Counted from the first letter of the stretch, positions 1 to 9,759 are shown. The stretch is 64,000 bases of DNA from Kutzneria kofuensis (GCF_014203355.1 NZ_JACHIR010000001.1:3846038-3910037); one strand, 5' to 3'. The notes: generated by a model not told the origin, from the sequence alone. Program-made: numbers and translations.

Positions 1-1
1 G

Positions 2-604
2 GCCCGGCTGTTCGACGCGGAGTTCCTGACGACCCGGCTGTCCACCCTGGAGATCGTCAAGTGCACGGGGTGGCGGCGAAACGACCTGTTCAGCGGGCAG
101 TGGGTGCCGCCGAGCCCGAACATGCCGACGCCCGACACGGCTTTGCTCTACCCCGGCACCTGCCTGTTCGAGGGGACGCTGCTGTCCGAGGGCCGCGGCA
201 CCTGCCGGCCGTTCGAGACGATCGGCGCGCCCGGCATCGACTGGCGCTGGGCCGAGCAGCTGAACACACTGGGGCTGCCCGGGATCGAGTTCCGCGAGGC
301 CTACTTCGTGCCGACGTTCAGCAAGTTCGTCAACCAGACGTGCGGCGGCGTGCAGGTGCACCTGACCGACCGGCCGCGGATCGACGCCATCCGCACCGCC
401 GTCGCGATGATCGTGACGGCCCGGAACCTGTACCCGAAAGTGTTCGGTTGGCGGCCGGACAACTGGGTCGACAAGCTCAGCGGTTCGGCCCGTATGCGCA
501 GCATGGTGGACGCGGGCGCGGGGGTCGACGACGTCGTGGGCGCATGGGCGGGCGAGCTCGCCGCCTTTCGCCGTGATCGCAACCGGTATCTGCTGTACAG
601 ATGA
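2..604 (+). CDS. namZ: NamZ-type exo-beta-N-acetylmuramidase (DUF1343/GH171), 5' end outside window
   Basis: The C-terminal ~200 residues of a DUF1343 protein are visible; the start lies before the window. Family members are exo-acting beta-N-acetylmuramidases that release MurNAc from the non-reducing end of peptidoglycan fragments, usually outside the cytoplasm. Seen here: the conserved run PGTCLFEGT followed by SEGRGT, then GVQVHLTD and a C-terminal segment ending in DRNRYLLYR, all typical of the family's distal half. It is followed after 7 nt by a secreted serine hydrolase and then by a MurR-like regulator and murQ, so it supplies the first step of a MurNAc salvage operon. Identification is strong even though catalytic residues upstream are not visible. 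Confidence 0.85.
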   Translation, partial: ARLFDAEFLTTRLSTLEIVKCTGWRRNDLFSGQWVPPSPNMPTPDTALLYPGTCLFEGTLLSEGRGTCRPFETIGAPGIDWRWAEQLNTLGLPGIEFREAYFVPTFSKFVNQTCGGVQVHLTDRPRIDAIRTAVAMIVTARNLYPKVFGWRPDNWVDKLSGSARMRSMVDAGAGVDDVVGAWAGELAAFRRDRNRYLLYR

Positions 605-611
605 GGTGGCC

Positions 612-2288
612 ATGCGCATTCGTGCCCTCGCTCTGCCCGCCGTGCTTGCGCTGGCGTTCGCGATGACAACCAGCGCGGGCGCGGCGCCGAACTCGGCTCG
701 GTTCGACCGGCCGTACCAGGGGTTCGCGCTGGCCGGCACCGTGCTGCACGCCGGGCCGCCCGCCGCGGCGGGGCTGAATCCGGCGCCGATCGACGCGTTC
801 AACAAGCAACTCGCCGCCTGGGTTCCGTCCATCTACCCCGGTGCGACGGTGTTGTTGGCGCACAACGGTGTCGTGGTCGACCGCACGGCGACCGGCGAGG
901 CCGTGAAGTACAAGGACGCGACCACGCAGTTGCCGCCGGACCAGCAGGTGCCGGCCCGCACCGACACCATCTACGATCTGGCCTCGCTGTCGAAGCTGTT
1001 CACCTCGATCGTGGCCGTGCAGCAGCTGGAGGCCGGCCGGATCGCCCTGGACACGCCGGTCGCGCACTACCTGCCGGAGTTCGCCACCAACGGCAAGGCC
1101 GCGATCACCATCGAGCAGCTGCTCACGCACACCTCCGGCCTCGCGCCCGACCCGGTTCCCTCGCTGTGGCAGGGATATCCGGACATTCCGTCCCGGGAGA
1201 AGGCGATCCTGGACGCGACGCCGGAAGCGCCGGCCGGCACCAAGTACGAGTACTCCGACCTGAACATGCTGACCATGCAACTGGTGTTGCAGCAGGTCAC
1301 CGGCAAGCCGCTGGACGAACTCGTGCGCAAGGGCATCACCGAGCCGCTGCACATGGTCGACACCGGCTACAACCCGCCCGCGTCGAAGCTGGACCGGATC
1401 GCCGCCACCGAGTTCGAGGCCTCGCCGCCGCGGGGCATGGTCCGCGGCTCCGTGCACGACGAGAACGCGTGGGCGATGGGCGGTGTCGCCGGGCACGCCG
1501 GCGTCTTCTCCACGGCCGACGACCTGGCGGTGCTGGCCCAGGCGATCCTCAACGGCGGTGTGTACCGCGGGCACCGGATCCTCAGCGAGCACGGCGTGCA
1601 CCTGATGCAGGTCAACTTCAACCAGAAGTTCCCCGACGACTCGCACGGGCTCGGCTTCGAACTGGACCAGATCTGGTACATGGGCGGACTGTCCGGACCG
1701 GACACGATGGGCCACACCGGGTTCACCGGCACGTCGCTGGTGATCGACCCGCGCTCGCGGTCGTTCGCGATCCTGCTGACGAACCGGGTGCATCCCACGC
1801 GGAACACGCCGTCCACCAACGGCGCCCGCCGGGCGGCGGCGGAGGCACTGGCGCAGGCCATGACCGTGCAGGCGCCGGGCGGCGGCCGGTCGTGGTTCTC
1901 CGGCCAGGGCGGGGGCACGACGAGCACGCTGACCACGGGAACGCTGCACGGATCGGTGTCGGTCTCGTACGAAGCGTTCGTCAACACCGAGTCGACGGAC
2001 CTGCTGACCCTGGAGGCCAGCACGGACGGCGGCGCCACCTGGACCGCGGTGCCGGTGACGGTTCGTGGCCAAGGCGCGCCGGCCGGTGCGCAGACGGCGT
2101 TGTCCGGGCAGTCCGTGCGGGCCTGGTGGCAGGTTCGGGCACAAGTCGCCGGGTCATCGAACGGTCTGTTGCTGCGCTGGCGTTACACAACTGACCCCTC
2201 GTACGAAGGACGGGGCGTGAACGTGGCGGACATCCGGCTCAGCTGCGGCCCCACCACGTTCACACCGGTCGGTTGGCAGCTGGCGTAA
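612..2288 (+). CDS. Secreted class C beta-lactamase-fold serine hydrolase
   Basis: A 558-residue protein. The ATG at 612 is chosen because GAGGTGG precedes it and it opens a clear signal peptide (MRIRALALPAVLALAFA, ending near AGAAP). The beta-lactamase/PBP fold covers roughly residues 60-420, with the SxxK nucleophile motif in DLASLSKLF and a Y-S-D (YEYSDLN) second motif. HTGFTGT near residue 370 occupies the place of the KTG box. The last ~130 residues form a predicted beta-sandwich (ASTDGGATWTAVP), probably for adhesion or carbohydrate binding. NamZ genes are often accompanied by such hydrolases. A role as an exported D-Ala-D-Ala peptidase, amidase or esterase trimming muropeptides for salvage is inferred; substrate unknown. 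Confidence 0.8.
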   Translation: MRIRALALPAVLALAFAMTTSAGAAPNSARFDRPYQGFALAGTVLHAGPPAAAGLNPAPIDAFNKQLAAWVPSIYPGATVLLAHNGVVVDRTATGEAVKYKDATTQLPPDQQVPARTDTIYDLASLSKLFTSIVAVQQLEAGRIALDTPVAHYLPEFATNGKAAITIEQLLTHTSGLAPDPVPSLWQGYPDIPSREKAILDATPEAPAGTKYEYSDLNMLTMQLVLQQVTGKPLDELVRKGITEPLHMVDTGYNPPASKLDRIAATEFEASPPRGMVRGSVHDENAWAMGGVAGHAGVFSTADDLAVLAQAILNGGVYRGHRILSEHGVHLMQVNFNQKFPDDSHGLGFELDQIWYMGGLSGPDTMGHTGFTGTSLVIDPRSRSFAILLTNRVHPTRNTPSTNGARRAAAEALAQAMTVQAPGGGRSWFSGQGGGTTSTLTTGTLHGSVSVSYEAFVNTESTDLLTLEASTDGGATWTAVPVTVRGQGAPAGAQTALSGQSVRAWWQVRAQVAGSSNGLLLRWRYTTDPSYEGRGVNVADIRLSCGPTTFTPVGWQLA

Positions 2289-2316
2289 CCGCAGGTCAGG
2301 GGCAGTCATGTTGACC

Positions 2317-2341
2317 GAAACAGTTACTGTTAGTAAGTTTC
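2317..2341. promoter_or_regulatory. AT-rich imperfect inverted repeat, candidate MurR/RpiR operator
   Basis: An A+T-rich patch in very GC-rich surroundings, immediately before the GTG of the RpiR-family gene. GAAAC (2317-2321) and GTTTC (2337-2341) form inverted ends around repeats of the type GTTACT/GTTAGT. Position and composition fit an autoregulatory operator and promoter -10 region. No Shine-Dalgarno motif lies between it and the GTG, so the transcript may be leaderless. Confidence 0.4.
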
Positions 2342-2345
2342 CCAC

Positions 2346-3278
2346 GTGGCACCCGCCAAGTCAGGCAATGAGATCAGCGAGGCGAGCCCGCTGGTCCGGA
2401 TCCGTTCGCTGCTGCCCGGCCTCGCGCGGGCCGAGCAGCGCGTGGCCAAGGTCGTGCTCGACAACCCGCAGGTCGTCGCGCATCGCAGCATCACCGAGGT
2501 CGCCGAGGCGGCCGGCACGAGCGAGACGACGGTGACCCGGTTCTGCAAGGCGATCGGCGTCGGGGGCTACCCCGAGCTGCGGATCGCCCTTGCCGCCGAC
2601 ACCGCGCGGACCGCCGCCCGGATCGACCGCGACCTTGGCAGCGACATCGCGCCCACCGACGACCTGTCGCAGGTCGTCGGCAAGGTCGCGTTCGCCGACG
2701 CGCGTGCCGTCGAGGAGACCGCCGAGCAGCTCGACATCGCCACGCTCAACGCCGTCGTGGACGCCGTGGCCGGCGCCGGGCGGGTCGACGTGTACGGGGT
2801 CGGCGCCAGCGCCTTCGTCGCCGCCGATCTCCAGCAGAAGCTGCACCGCATCGGTCGCGTCAGCTTCGCGTGGAGCGACACCCACATCATGCTGACCTCC
2901 GCCGCGGTGCTCAGTGAAGGCGATGTCGCCTTCGGCATCTCCCACACCGGCGCGACCGCGGACACCGTGGAGGCGCTGCGGGTGGCTCGTGAGCGCGGGG
3001 CAACGACCGTGGCACTGACGAACTTCCCGCGGTCGCCGATCTCCGAGGTCGCCGACCATGTGCTGACCACCGCCGCGCGGGAGACCACTTTCCGCTCGGG
3101 CGCGATGGCCAGCCGGATCGCCCAGCTCACTGTCATCGACTGCCTGTTCATCGGCGTCGCACAGAAACACCTCGACAGCGCGCGTAACGCGTTGGAGTCC
3201 ACCTACGAGGCCGTCGGTGGGCATCGGCTCGGTCCGCGTCCCGACGGCCGCCGGAAGGCACGGGAGACAGGTAAATGA
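2346..3278 (+). CDS. murR: RpiR/MurR family transcriptional regulator (HTH + SIS)
   Basis: 310 residues. The N-terminal RpiR helix-turn-helix is at about residues 15-90 (VAEAAGTSETTVTRFCKAIG). A SIS sugar-phosphate-binding domain follows at about 130-270 (VDVYGVGASAF, FGISHTGATADTVEAL). Family members sense sugar phosphates; MurR senses MurNAc-6-phosphate. The gene overlaps murQ by ATGA, so the two are translationally coupled and the regulator very likely controls MurNAc-6-P catabolism. The symbol is given by context, not by demonstrated orthology. The GTG start lies right after the AT-rich candidate operator. Confidence 0.82.
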   Translation: MAPAKSGNEISEASPLVRIRSLLPGLARAEQRVAKVVLDNPQVVAHRSITEVAEAAGTSETTVTRFCKAIGVGGYPELRIALAADTARTAARIDRDLGSDIAPTDDLSQVVGKVAFADARAVEETAEQLDIATLNAVVDAVAGAGRVDVYGVGASAFVAADLQQKLHRIGRVSFAWSDTHIMLTSAAVLSEGDVAFGISHTGATADTVEALRVARERGATTVALTNFPRSPISEVADHVLTTAARETTFRSGAMASRIAQLTVIDCLFIGVAQKHLDSARNALESTYEAVGGHRLGPRPDGRRKARETGK

Positions 3279-4210
3279 CGTTGCCGCAGCCACGCGAGTC
3301 GATCGTGCGTGTCGATTCCCCCACCGAGCAGCGCAATCCCCGAACGGAGGAGATTGACAGACTGCCGACGGTGGACGTGCTGCGGATGATCAACGAAGAG
3401 GACCGGCTGGTCCCGGCCGCCGTCGGCGACGTGCTGCCGCAGGTGGCGCGGGCCGTCGACTACGCCGTCGCCACGCTTCGGTCCGGTGGCCGGGTGCACT
3501 ACATCGGCGCCGGCACGTCCGGACGGCTCGCCACCCTCGACGCCGCCGAGCTCGTGCCCACCTTCAACACCCCCGCCGAGTGGTTCGTCACCCACCACGC
3601 CGGCGGCCCCACCGCGCTGCGGATGGCCGTCGAGAACGCCGAGGACGACTGGGAAGGCGGCGCCGCCGAGATCCGCGGCGCCGTCCGGCCCATCGACCTC
3701 GTGTTCGGGCTGACCGCCTCCGGCCGCACCCCGTACGTGATGGGCGGGCTCTCCGCCGGCAACGAGATCGGCACTCGGACCGTGCTGCTGTCGGCCAACC
3801 CCGCCGGCGCCCCGGCCGTGCCCGTCGACGTGCTCATCGCCGTGGACACCGGCCCCGAGGTGATCGCCGGGTCCACGCGGATGAAGGCCGGAACCGCGCA
3901 GAAGCTCGTGCTCAACGCCTTCTCCACCGCCGTGATGATCAAGCTGGGGCGGACCTACTCGAACCTGATGGTCAGCATGCGGGCCACCAACGCCAAGCTG
4001 CGTGGGCGGACCTTGCGGATCCTGCGGGAGGCCACCGGGCTCGACGAGGCCGAGTGCACGGCCGCGTTGCTGGAGGCCGACGGCGACCTGAAGGTGGCGC
4101 TGGTGCGGCTGTTGGCGGGCATCGACTCCGTACAGGCCGCTGAGGCACTGTCCGCCACCGGCGGTCACGTCCGCAACGCTCTGGTTGCTCTTGGCGCTGC
4201 CGCTAGCTAA
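3275..4210 (+). CDS. murQ: N-acetylmuramic acid 6-phosphate etherase
   Basis: 311 residues, the normal MurQ length. MurQ is a cytoplasmic lyase that cleaves the lactyl ether of MurNAc-6-P to GlcNAc-6-P and D-lactate. Seen: an N-terminal segment (TEQRNPRTEEIDRLPT), the SIS-domain sugar-phosphate loop YIGAGTSGRLA at about residues 74-84, GLTASGRTPYV, and GSTRMKAGTAQKL, all diagnostic. It overlaps the regulator upstream by 4 nt. Its product GlcNAc-6-P is the classic effector of DasR-type regulators; a dre-like palindrome stands upstream of acsA about 1 kb further on. No MurNAc kinase or transporter is visible in the window. Confidence 0.95.
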   Translation: MTLPQPRESIVRVDSPTEQRNPRTEEIDRLPTVDVLRMINEEDRLVPAAVGDVLPQVARAVDYAVATLRSGGRVHYIGAGTSGRLATLDAAELVPTFNTPAEWFVTHHAGGPTALRMAVENAEDDWEGGAAEIRGAVRPIDLVFGLTASGRTPYVMGGLSAGNEIGTRTVLLSANPAGAPAVPVDVLIAVDTGPEVIAGSTRMKAGTAQKLVLNAFSTAVMIKLGRTYSNLMVSMRATNAKLRGRTLRILREATGLDEAECTAALLEADGDLKVALVRLLAGIDSVQAAEALSATGGHVRNALVALGAAAS

Positions 4211-4294
4211 ACCAGCCCCCGACCCAACCCTCGGGGGGCGTCCCCGGACCCATTCTACCCGGCACAGACCGTGGACGATCTTGAACGGCGTGGG

Positions 4295-4322
4295 CTGTGG
4301 ACAGACGGGAAGTTGTCCACAG
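4295..4322. promoter_or_regulatory. Inverted pair of DnaA-box-like 9-mers between convergent genes
   Basis: CTGTGGACA (4295-4303) and TGTCCACAG (4314-4322) form a perfect 9-bp inverted repeat separated by 10 nt. The right arm contains TTGTCCACA, the form of DnaA box common in high-GC actinomycetes; the left arm is its mirror, with one end base different. It lies in the 120-bp gap between convergent murQ and the Fic-fold gene. It could be a DnaA-binding cluster or simply a weak hairpin terminator without a T-tract. Confidence 0.4.
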
Positions 4323-4330
4323 CGGGGTAA

Positions 4331-5056
4331 TCAGCCTTGCCCGACCGCGTCGGCGATGCTGCGGGCCTCGCGGGCGCCGGCTTCCAGGGCGGAGCAGCTG
4401 AAGAGGAGCCAGCCGCCGACGCCGTCCGGGGTGCCGGCGGAGAAGCCTTCCAGCGCCGAGCGGTATTCGCCGGCACGCCGCAGGTACGCGACCTCCGGAA
4501 CGGCCAAGCCCTTGGTGTCCAACCCGGTGCCGATCATCGTCAACCGGGCGGCGGCGCGGGCGATGACGCCGCTGACCGGACCGAAGGGCGCCAGGGAAAG
4601 CAGCTCGCCGTGGACGATGGCGACCAGCACGGGGGCGGGGACCTTGGTGCCGCCGGCGACGAGGGAGGCGAGCAACTCGAGACGATCGCCGCCGGAGGTC
4701 GGCCGGCCCAGCTCGGACGACTCGACGAGGTCGGCGGCGGCCAGCACGTGGAGGCGGGCAAGGGCCTGCAGAGGGGCCTTCTGCCAGGTCCCGAGGAGGG
4801 GACCGATGGCCTCGGCGACCCGCAGAGATCCCGCCAGAACGGGGTCGGTGACGGAGCCGTCGGAGGGGATCTCGGCGGCGCCGCCGTCCAGAACAGCGGA
4901 GGCGCGGGCGGCGCGGACGGAGGCCTCGGCGGCGGTGGTGGGCCAGCCACGGCGGTTGGCGGGGTGGCGGTGCACCTCGGCGACGGAGTCGCGAGCGGCC
5001 TCGACGGCTGCGGCGACACCGGGCAGATCCAGCAACGGCGCCAGCGGGTCGGTCAC
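4331..5056 (-). CDS. Fic-fold protein with degenerate active-site motif
   Basis: 241 residues, start MTDPLAPLLDLPG. All-helical, with VHGELLSLAPFGPVSGVIARAAAR at about residues 160-185 in the place where Fic proteins carry HPFx(D/E)GNGRxxR. Here the motif reads APFGPVSGVIAR: proline, phenylalanine, one glycine and the final arginine survive, while the catalytic histidine, the acidic residue and the GNGR asparagine are gone. AMP transfer is therefore unlikely. Homologues of this type are widespread in actinomycetes, often called oxidoreductase or Fic family. It is convergent with murQ and divergent from acsA. Function unknown. Confidence 0.6.
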   Translation of the reverse strand: MTDPLAPLLDLPGVAAAVEAARDSVAEVHRHPANRRGWPTTAAEASVRAARASAVLDGGAAEIPSDGSVTDPVLAGSLRVAEAIGPLLGTWQKAPLQALARLHVLAAADLVESSELGRPTSGGDRLELLASLVAGGTKVPAPVLVAIVHGELLSLAPFGPVSGVIARAAARLTMIGTGLDTKGLAVPEVAYLRRAGEYRSALEGFSAGTPDGVGGWLLFSCSALEAGAREARSIADAVGQG

Positions 5057-5160
5057 GGACGTTCCTCGCCAACGCTCGGGACACGAAGGTCCGCGACCAC
5101 GGTCGCGGTGCTGGATGGTTCCCTCGCAAGCTCGGTCACAGCCGGCGACCCTACCCGCCG

Positions 5161-5178
5161 GTATGGTCTAGACCTTAC
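5161..5178. promoter_or_regulatory. dre-like palindrome (DasR/GntR-type operator) upstream of acsA
   Basis: GTATGGTCTAGACCTTAC is an 18-bp near-perfect palindrome with a perfect 10-bp core GGTCTAGACC (5165-5174). The published DasR-responsive element consensus of Streptomyces is close to ACTGGTCTAGACCACT, so the core matches exactly and the flanks partly. It sits 76 bp before the acsA start, in a position suited to promoter control. DasR responds to GlcNAc-6-P/GlcN-6-P, the product line of the MurNAc salvage genes just upstream. Confidence 0.6.
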
Positions 5179-5253
5179 GGCACTGGTACGGCGTTGCCCG
5201 TAGCACTACGGTCAGCAGCACTACCGCAGGAGATTTCCAGGAGGCCACGCACC

Positions 5254-7224
<1,971 letters not shown>

Positions 7225-7234
7225 CACCCCCGGG

Positions 7235-7268
7235 AGCGGCCCGCGCGATCACGTTCGCGCGGGCCGCT
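7235..7268 (+). terminator. GC-rich hairpin after acsA
   Basis: A 14-bp perfect stem (AGCGGCCCGCGCGA with TCGCGCGGGCCGCT) and 6-nt loop, starting 11 nt after the acsA stop. No T-tract follows, as is usual for actinomycete terminators. It insulates acsA from the holin-like gene. Confidence 0.75.
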
Positions 7269-7309
7269 TGCGTGCACCGCACAGCGAACCCCCGAGGGTG
7301 CATGGCACG

Positions 7310-7798
7310 ATGACCACCGTGACAGGCCCAGGACAGAACCCGAACGGCCCCGGCGCTGGGCTGCCCCCGGTGCCCTCGATCCCGCTGACCGACGAGACGG
7401 CCCGCGACGTCGCCGGCGAGCAGTCGGTCGGCGGCCTGGTCAAGGACGTGATGACGCAGGTCTCGACGCTGCTGCGCGCCGAGATCGAGCTGGCCAAGAT
7501 CGAGGTCGGCGCCGAGGTCAAGAAGGCGCTGCGCGGCAGCGTGTTCTTCATCCTGGCGCTGACGATCGTCTGCTTCAGCCTGTTCTTCCTGTTCTTCGCG
7601 ATCGCCGAGCTGCTCGCCGACCTCGGCCTCTACCGGTCGGCGTCGTTCGGCATCGTGTGGGTCGCGATGCTGGTCACCGCGGGCCTGTTCGGCTTCCTCG
7701 GTTACCGCAAGGTCCGGCGGCTGCGCGCCCCGGAGCGGACCATCGAGACGATCAAGGACACGGCCGCGGCGCTGCGTCACCCCGGCGAGCACTCGTAG
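7310..7798 (+). CDS. Phage-holin-family (DUF1469/Actino holin) membrane protein
   Basis: 162 residues from the ATG at 7310. A proline-rich N-terminus is followed by a helix with VGGLVKDVMTQVSTLLRAEIELAKIEV, then two transmembrane segments (VFFILALTIVCFSLFFLFFA and FGIVWVAMLVTAGLFGFLGY) and a basic tail. This pattern is typical of the actinobacterial holin-superfamily proteins that sit next to ephE and marP in mycobacteria (Rv3669-like position). The name reflects fold similarity only; there is no prophage here. Probably a cell-envelope protein. An alternative in-frame start lies at 7268. Confidence 0.8.
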   Translation: MTTVTGPGQNPNGPGAGLPPVPSIPLTDETARDVAGEQSVGGLVKDVMTQVSTLLRAEIELAKIEVGAEVKKALRGSVFFILALTIVCFSLFFLFFAIAELLADLGLYRSASFGIVWVAMLVTAGLFGFLGYRKVRRLRAPERTIETIKDTAAALRHPGEHS

Positions 7799-8604
7799 AC
7801 CTGCGCCGACGGACCGTCTCGGCCAACGGCATCAGGCTGCACGTCGCCGAGGCCGGCAGCGGTCCGCTCACGCTGATGCTGCACGGGTTCCCCGAGTTCT
7901 GGTGGACCTGGCGGCACCAGCTGCCCGCGCTCGCCGCCAACGGCCGGCACGCGGTCGCGGTGGACCTGCGCGGCTACGGCAAGTCCGACAAGACGCCGCG
8001 CGGCTACGACGGCTGGACGCTCGCCGGCGACGTCGCCGGGCTGATCAAGGCCCTCGGCGCGCGGCGGGCACACCTGGTCGGGCACGGCTGGGGCGGCCTG
8101 CTGGCGTGGACGACGGCGGCGCTGCATCCCCGGCTCGTCGAGTCCGTCACGACGATCTCCGCGCCGCATCCGCTGGAGGTTCCGCTGCGGCCGCTACTGG
8201 CGGCTCAACCGCCGTTCTGGCCGGAGCGTCGCCTCGTCGCCGACGACGCCGCCGTGGTCGAACGAATGCTGCGGACGTGGGCCGGTCCGCAGTGGACGCC
8301 TGATCCCGAGGTGCTGCGCTGCAACCGTGAGGCGATGCTGATCCGCGGCGTCGCGCACTGCAGCATGGAGTACTTCCGCTGGGCGTTCCGGTCTCGGCTG
8401 CGCGGCGACGGTCGTGAGTTCAAGGCCGCCGTCAGCCGCCCGCTCGAAGTCCCGGTGCTGCGGCTGCGTGGCGAGCACGACGCCCGCACGTCGCCGATCA
8501 CCCGCTTCGCGCCGTACCGGGTGATCGACGGCGCCGGGCACTTCCCGCAGTGGGAGCGGCCCGACGCCGTCACCGCGCTGCTACTCGGCGCAGGAACCCG
8601 TTGA
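7795..8604 (+). CDS. Alpha/beta hydrolase, EphE-like, nucleophile replaced
   Basis: About 268 residues of alpha/beta-hydrolase fold with epoxide-hydrolase landmarks: HGFPEFWWTWRHQLP (oxyanion HGFP), DLRGYGKSD, and the histidine in GAGHFPQWERP. The nucleophile elbow reads VGHGWGG where epoxide hydrolases have GHDWGG, so the nucleophilic Asp is a Gly and normal catalysis is doubtful. The start is also odd: homology begins at about 7795-7801, but the codons available are GTA (7795) and CTG (7801). The nearest standard in-frame start is GTG 7657, deep inside the preceding gene. The tail overlaps convergent marP by 24 nt. Position corresponds to M. tuberculosis ephE. Confidence 0.75.
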   Translation, partial: VDLRRRTVSANGIRLHVAEAGSGPLTLMLHGFPEFWWTWRHQLPALAANGRHAVAVDLRGYGKSDKTPRGYDGWTLAGDVAGLIKALGARRAHLVGHGWGGLLAWTTAALHPRLVESVTTISAPHPLEVPLRPLLAAQPPFWPERRLVADDAAVVERMLRTWAGPQWTPDPEVLRCNREAMLIRGVAHCSMEYFRWAFRSRLRGDGREFKAAVSRPLEVPVLRLRGEHDARTSPITRFAPYRVIDGAGHFPQWERPDAVTALLLGAGTR

Positions 8605-9759
8605 CACCGGCCGGGACAGCGTCGGCGCCTGCTGCACCACCCGGCTGACCTCGGCGGTCGTCAGGGCGAAGCCGGTCTCCGGGTCGTCGACCGCCGCGCC
8701 GAACACGACGCCGATCACCTGGCCGGACGGGTTGATCAGCGGGCCGCCGGAGTTGCCGCTCTTCACGGTGGACCGGATCGTGTAGACGTCCCGGGTGACC
8801 TTCTGGGTGCCGTAGATGTCCGGCCCGTTGAGCTGGATGCGCTGCCGCACCCGGGCCGCCCGCGCGTCGTACGGGCCGTCCAGCGGGTAGCCGAGCACGA
8901 TCGCGTCCTGGCCGGAGGTGTAGTCCTGCTGGCTGAACGTCAGCGGGCGGGCGTCGAGGCCGGGCACGAACAGCACCGCGACGTCGGCCTCCGGGTCGTA
9001 GTAGACGACGTGCGCGGTGAGCTGGCCACGGCCGACCTCCACCACCTCGTCGTCGGTGCCGGCGACAACGTGCGCGTTGGTCATGACCCGCTCGGGGGCG
9101 ATCACGAACCCGCTGCCCTCCAGCGCCCGCGAGCAGGACGGCGCCCGCCCGCGCACCTTGAGCACGCTGGGCTGCACGGCCTTCACGACCTGGCTGTTGT
9201 TCAGCGCGGTGTCGGGCGGGTCCACGTCGGTGATCGGGGTCCGGGTGAACGGCCCGGTGGCGGTGAGCAGGCCCGAGCTGAGCAGCTTGCTCACGTCGTT
9301 GGGCAGCTGCTCGGCCTCGGCCGGCATCAGGTTGTTCACGGTGCCGAGCACCACCGAGCCGCGGATGGCCGAGGCCAGCCCGGGCACCGGGACCGAGGTC
9401 AGCGGCAGCGCGAACACCCAGGCCACCACGAAGACCACCGCGCACTGCACCAACGCGCCCAGCGTGTGGTCGACGCCGGTGAACGGGCCGAGCCGCACGT
9501 GCTGGCGGATGGACCGGCCCAGCCACACGCCTAACGTCTCGCCGAGGGCGACCAGCAGCACCAGCGCCCCCATCCAGACCGCGATCCGGGTGACGTTGCT
9601 GTTGAAGTTGGCCATGATCATCGGCGTCACGATCAGGCCGAGCACGGTGCCGCCGAGCACGCCGATGGTCGCCGGCAGCGTGGTGATCAGGCCGTGCCTG
9701 GCCCCGGACACCGCGGCGATCACGGCCAGCAGGACCACGACCAGGTCGACCCAGTTCAC
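8581..9759 (-). CDS. marP: MarP-type membrane serine protease (CvpA-like TM domain + trypsin-like protease)
   Basis: 392 residues. Four transmembrane helices of the CvpA/colicin V type occupy about residues 1-130; a periplasmic chymotrypsin-fold protease follows from about 185. The triad is visible as His230 (TNAHVVAG), Asp259 (EADVAVLF) and Ser337 (KSGNSGGP). Cys209 and Cys390 match the disulfide pair described for M. tuberculosis MarP, and spacing is nearly the same. MarP protects against acid and oxidative stress by processing envelope proteins. It overlaps the CoA pyrophosphatase gene by 4 nt, heading the run of overlapping minus-strand genes nth-tlpA-nudix-marP. Confidence 0.95.
   Translation of the reverse strand: MNWVDLVVVLLAVIAAVSGARHGLITTLPATIGVLGGTVLGLIVTPMIMANFNSNVTRIAVWMGALVLLVALGETLGVWLGRSIRQHVRLGPFTGVDHTLGALVQCAVVFVVAWVFALPLTSVPVPGLASAIRGSVVLGTVNNLMPAEAEQLPNDVSKLLSSGLLTATGPFTRTPITDVDPPDTALNNSQVVKAVQPSVLKVRGRAPSCSRALEGSGFVIAPERVMTNAHVVAGTDDEVVEVGRGQLTAHVVYYDPEADVAVLFVPGLDARPLTFSQQDYTSGQDAIVLGYPLDGPYDARAARVRQRIQLNGPDIYGTQKVTRDVYTIRSTVKSGNSGGPLINPSGQVIGVVFGAAVDDPETGFALTTAEVSRVVQQAPTLSRPVSTGSCAE

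Noticed and set aside
7310-7798. Prophage remnant because of the holin-family protein
   Set aside because: No other phage genes nearby, and the gene is part of a conserved chromosomal block.
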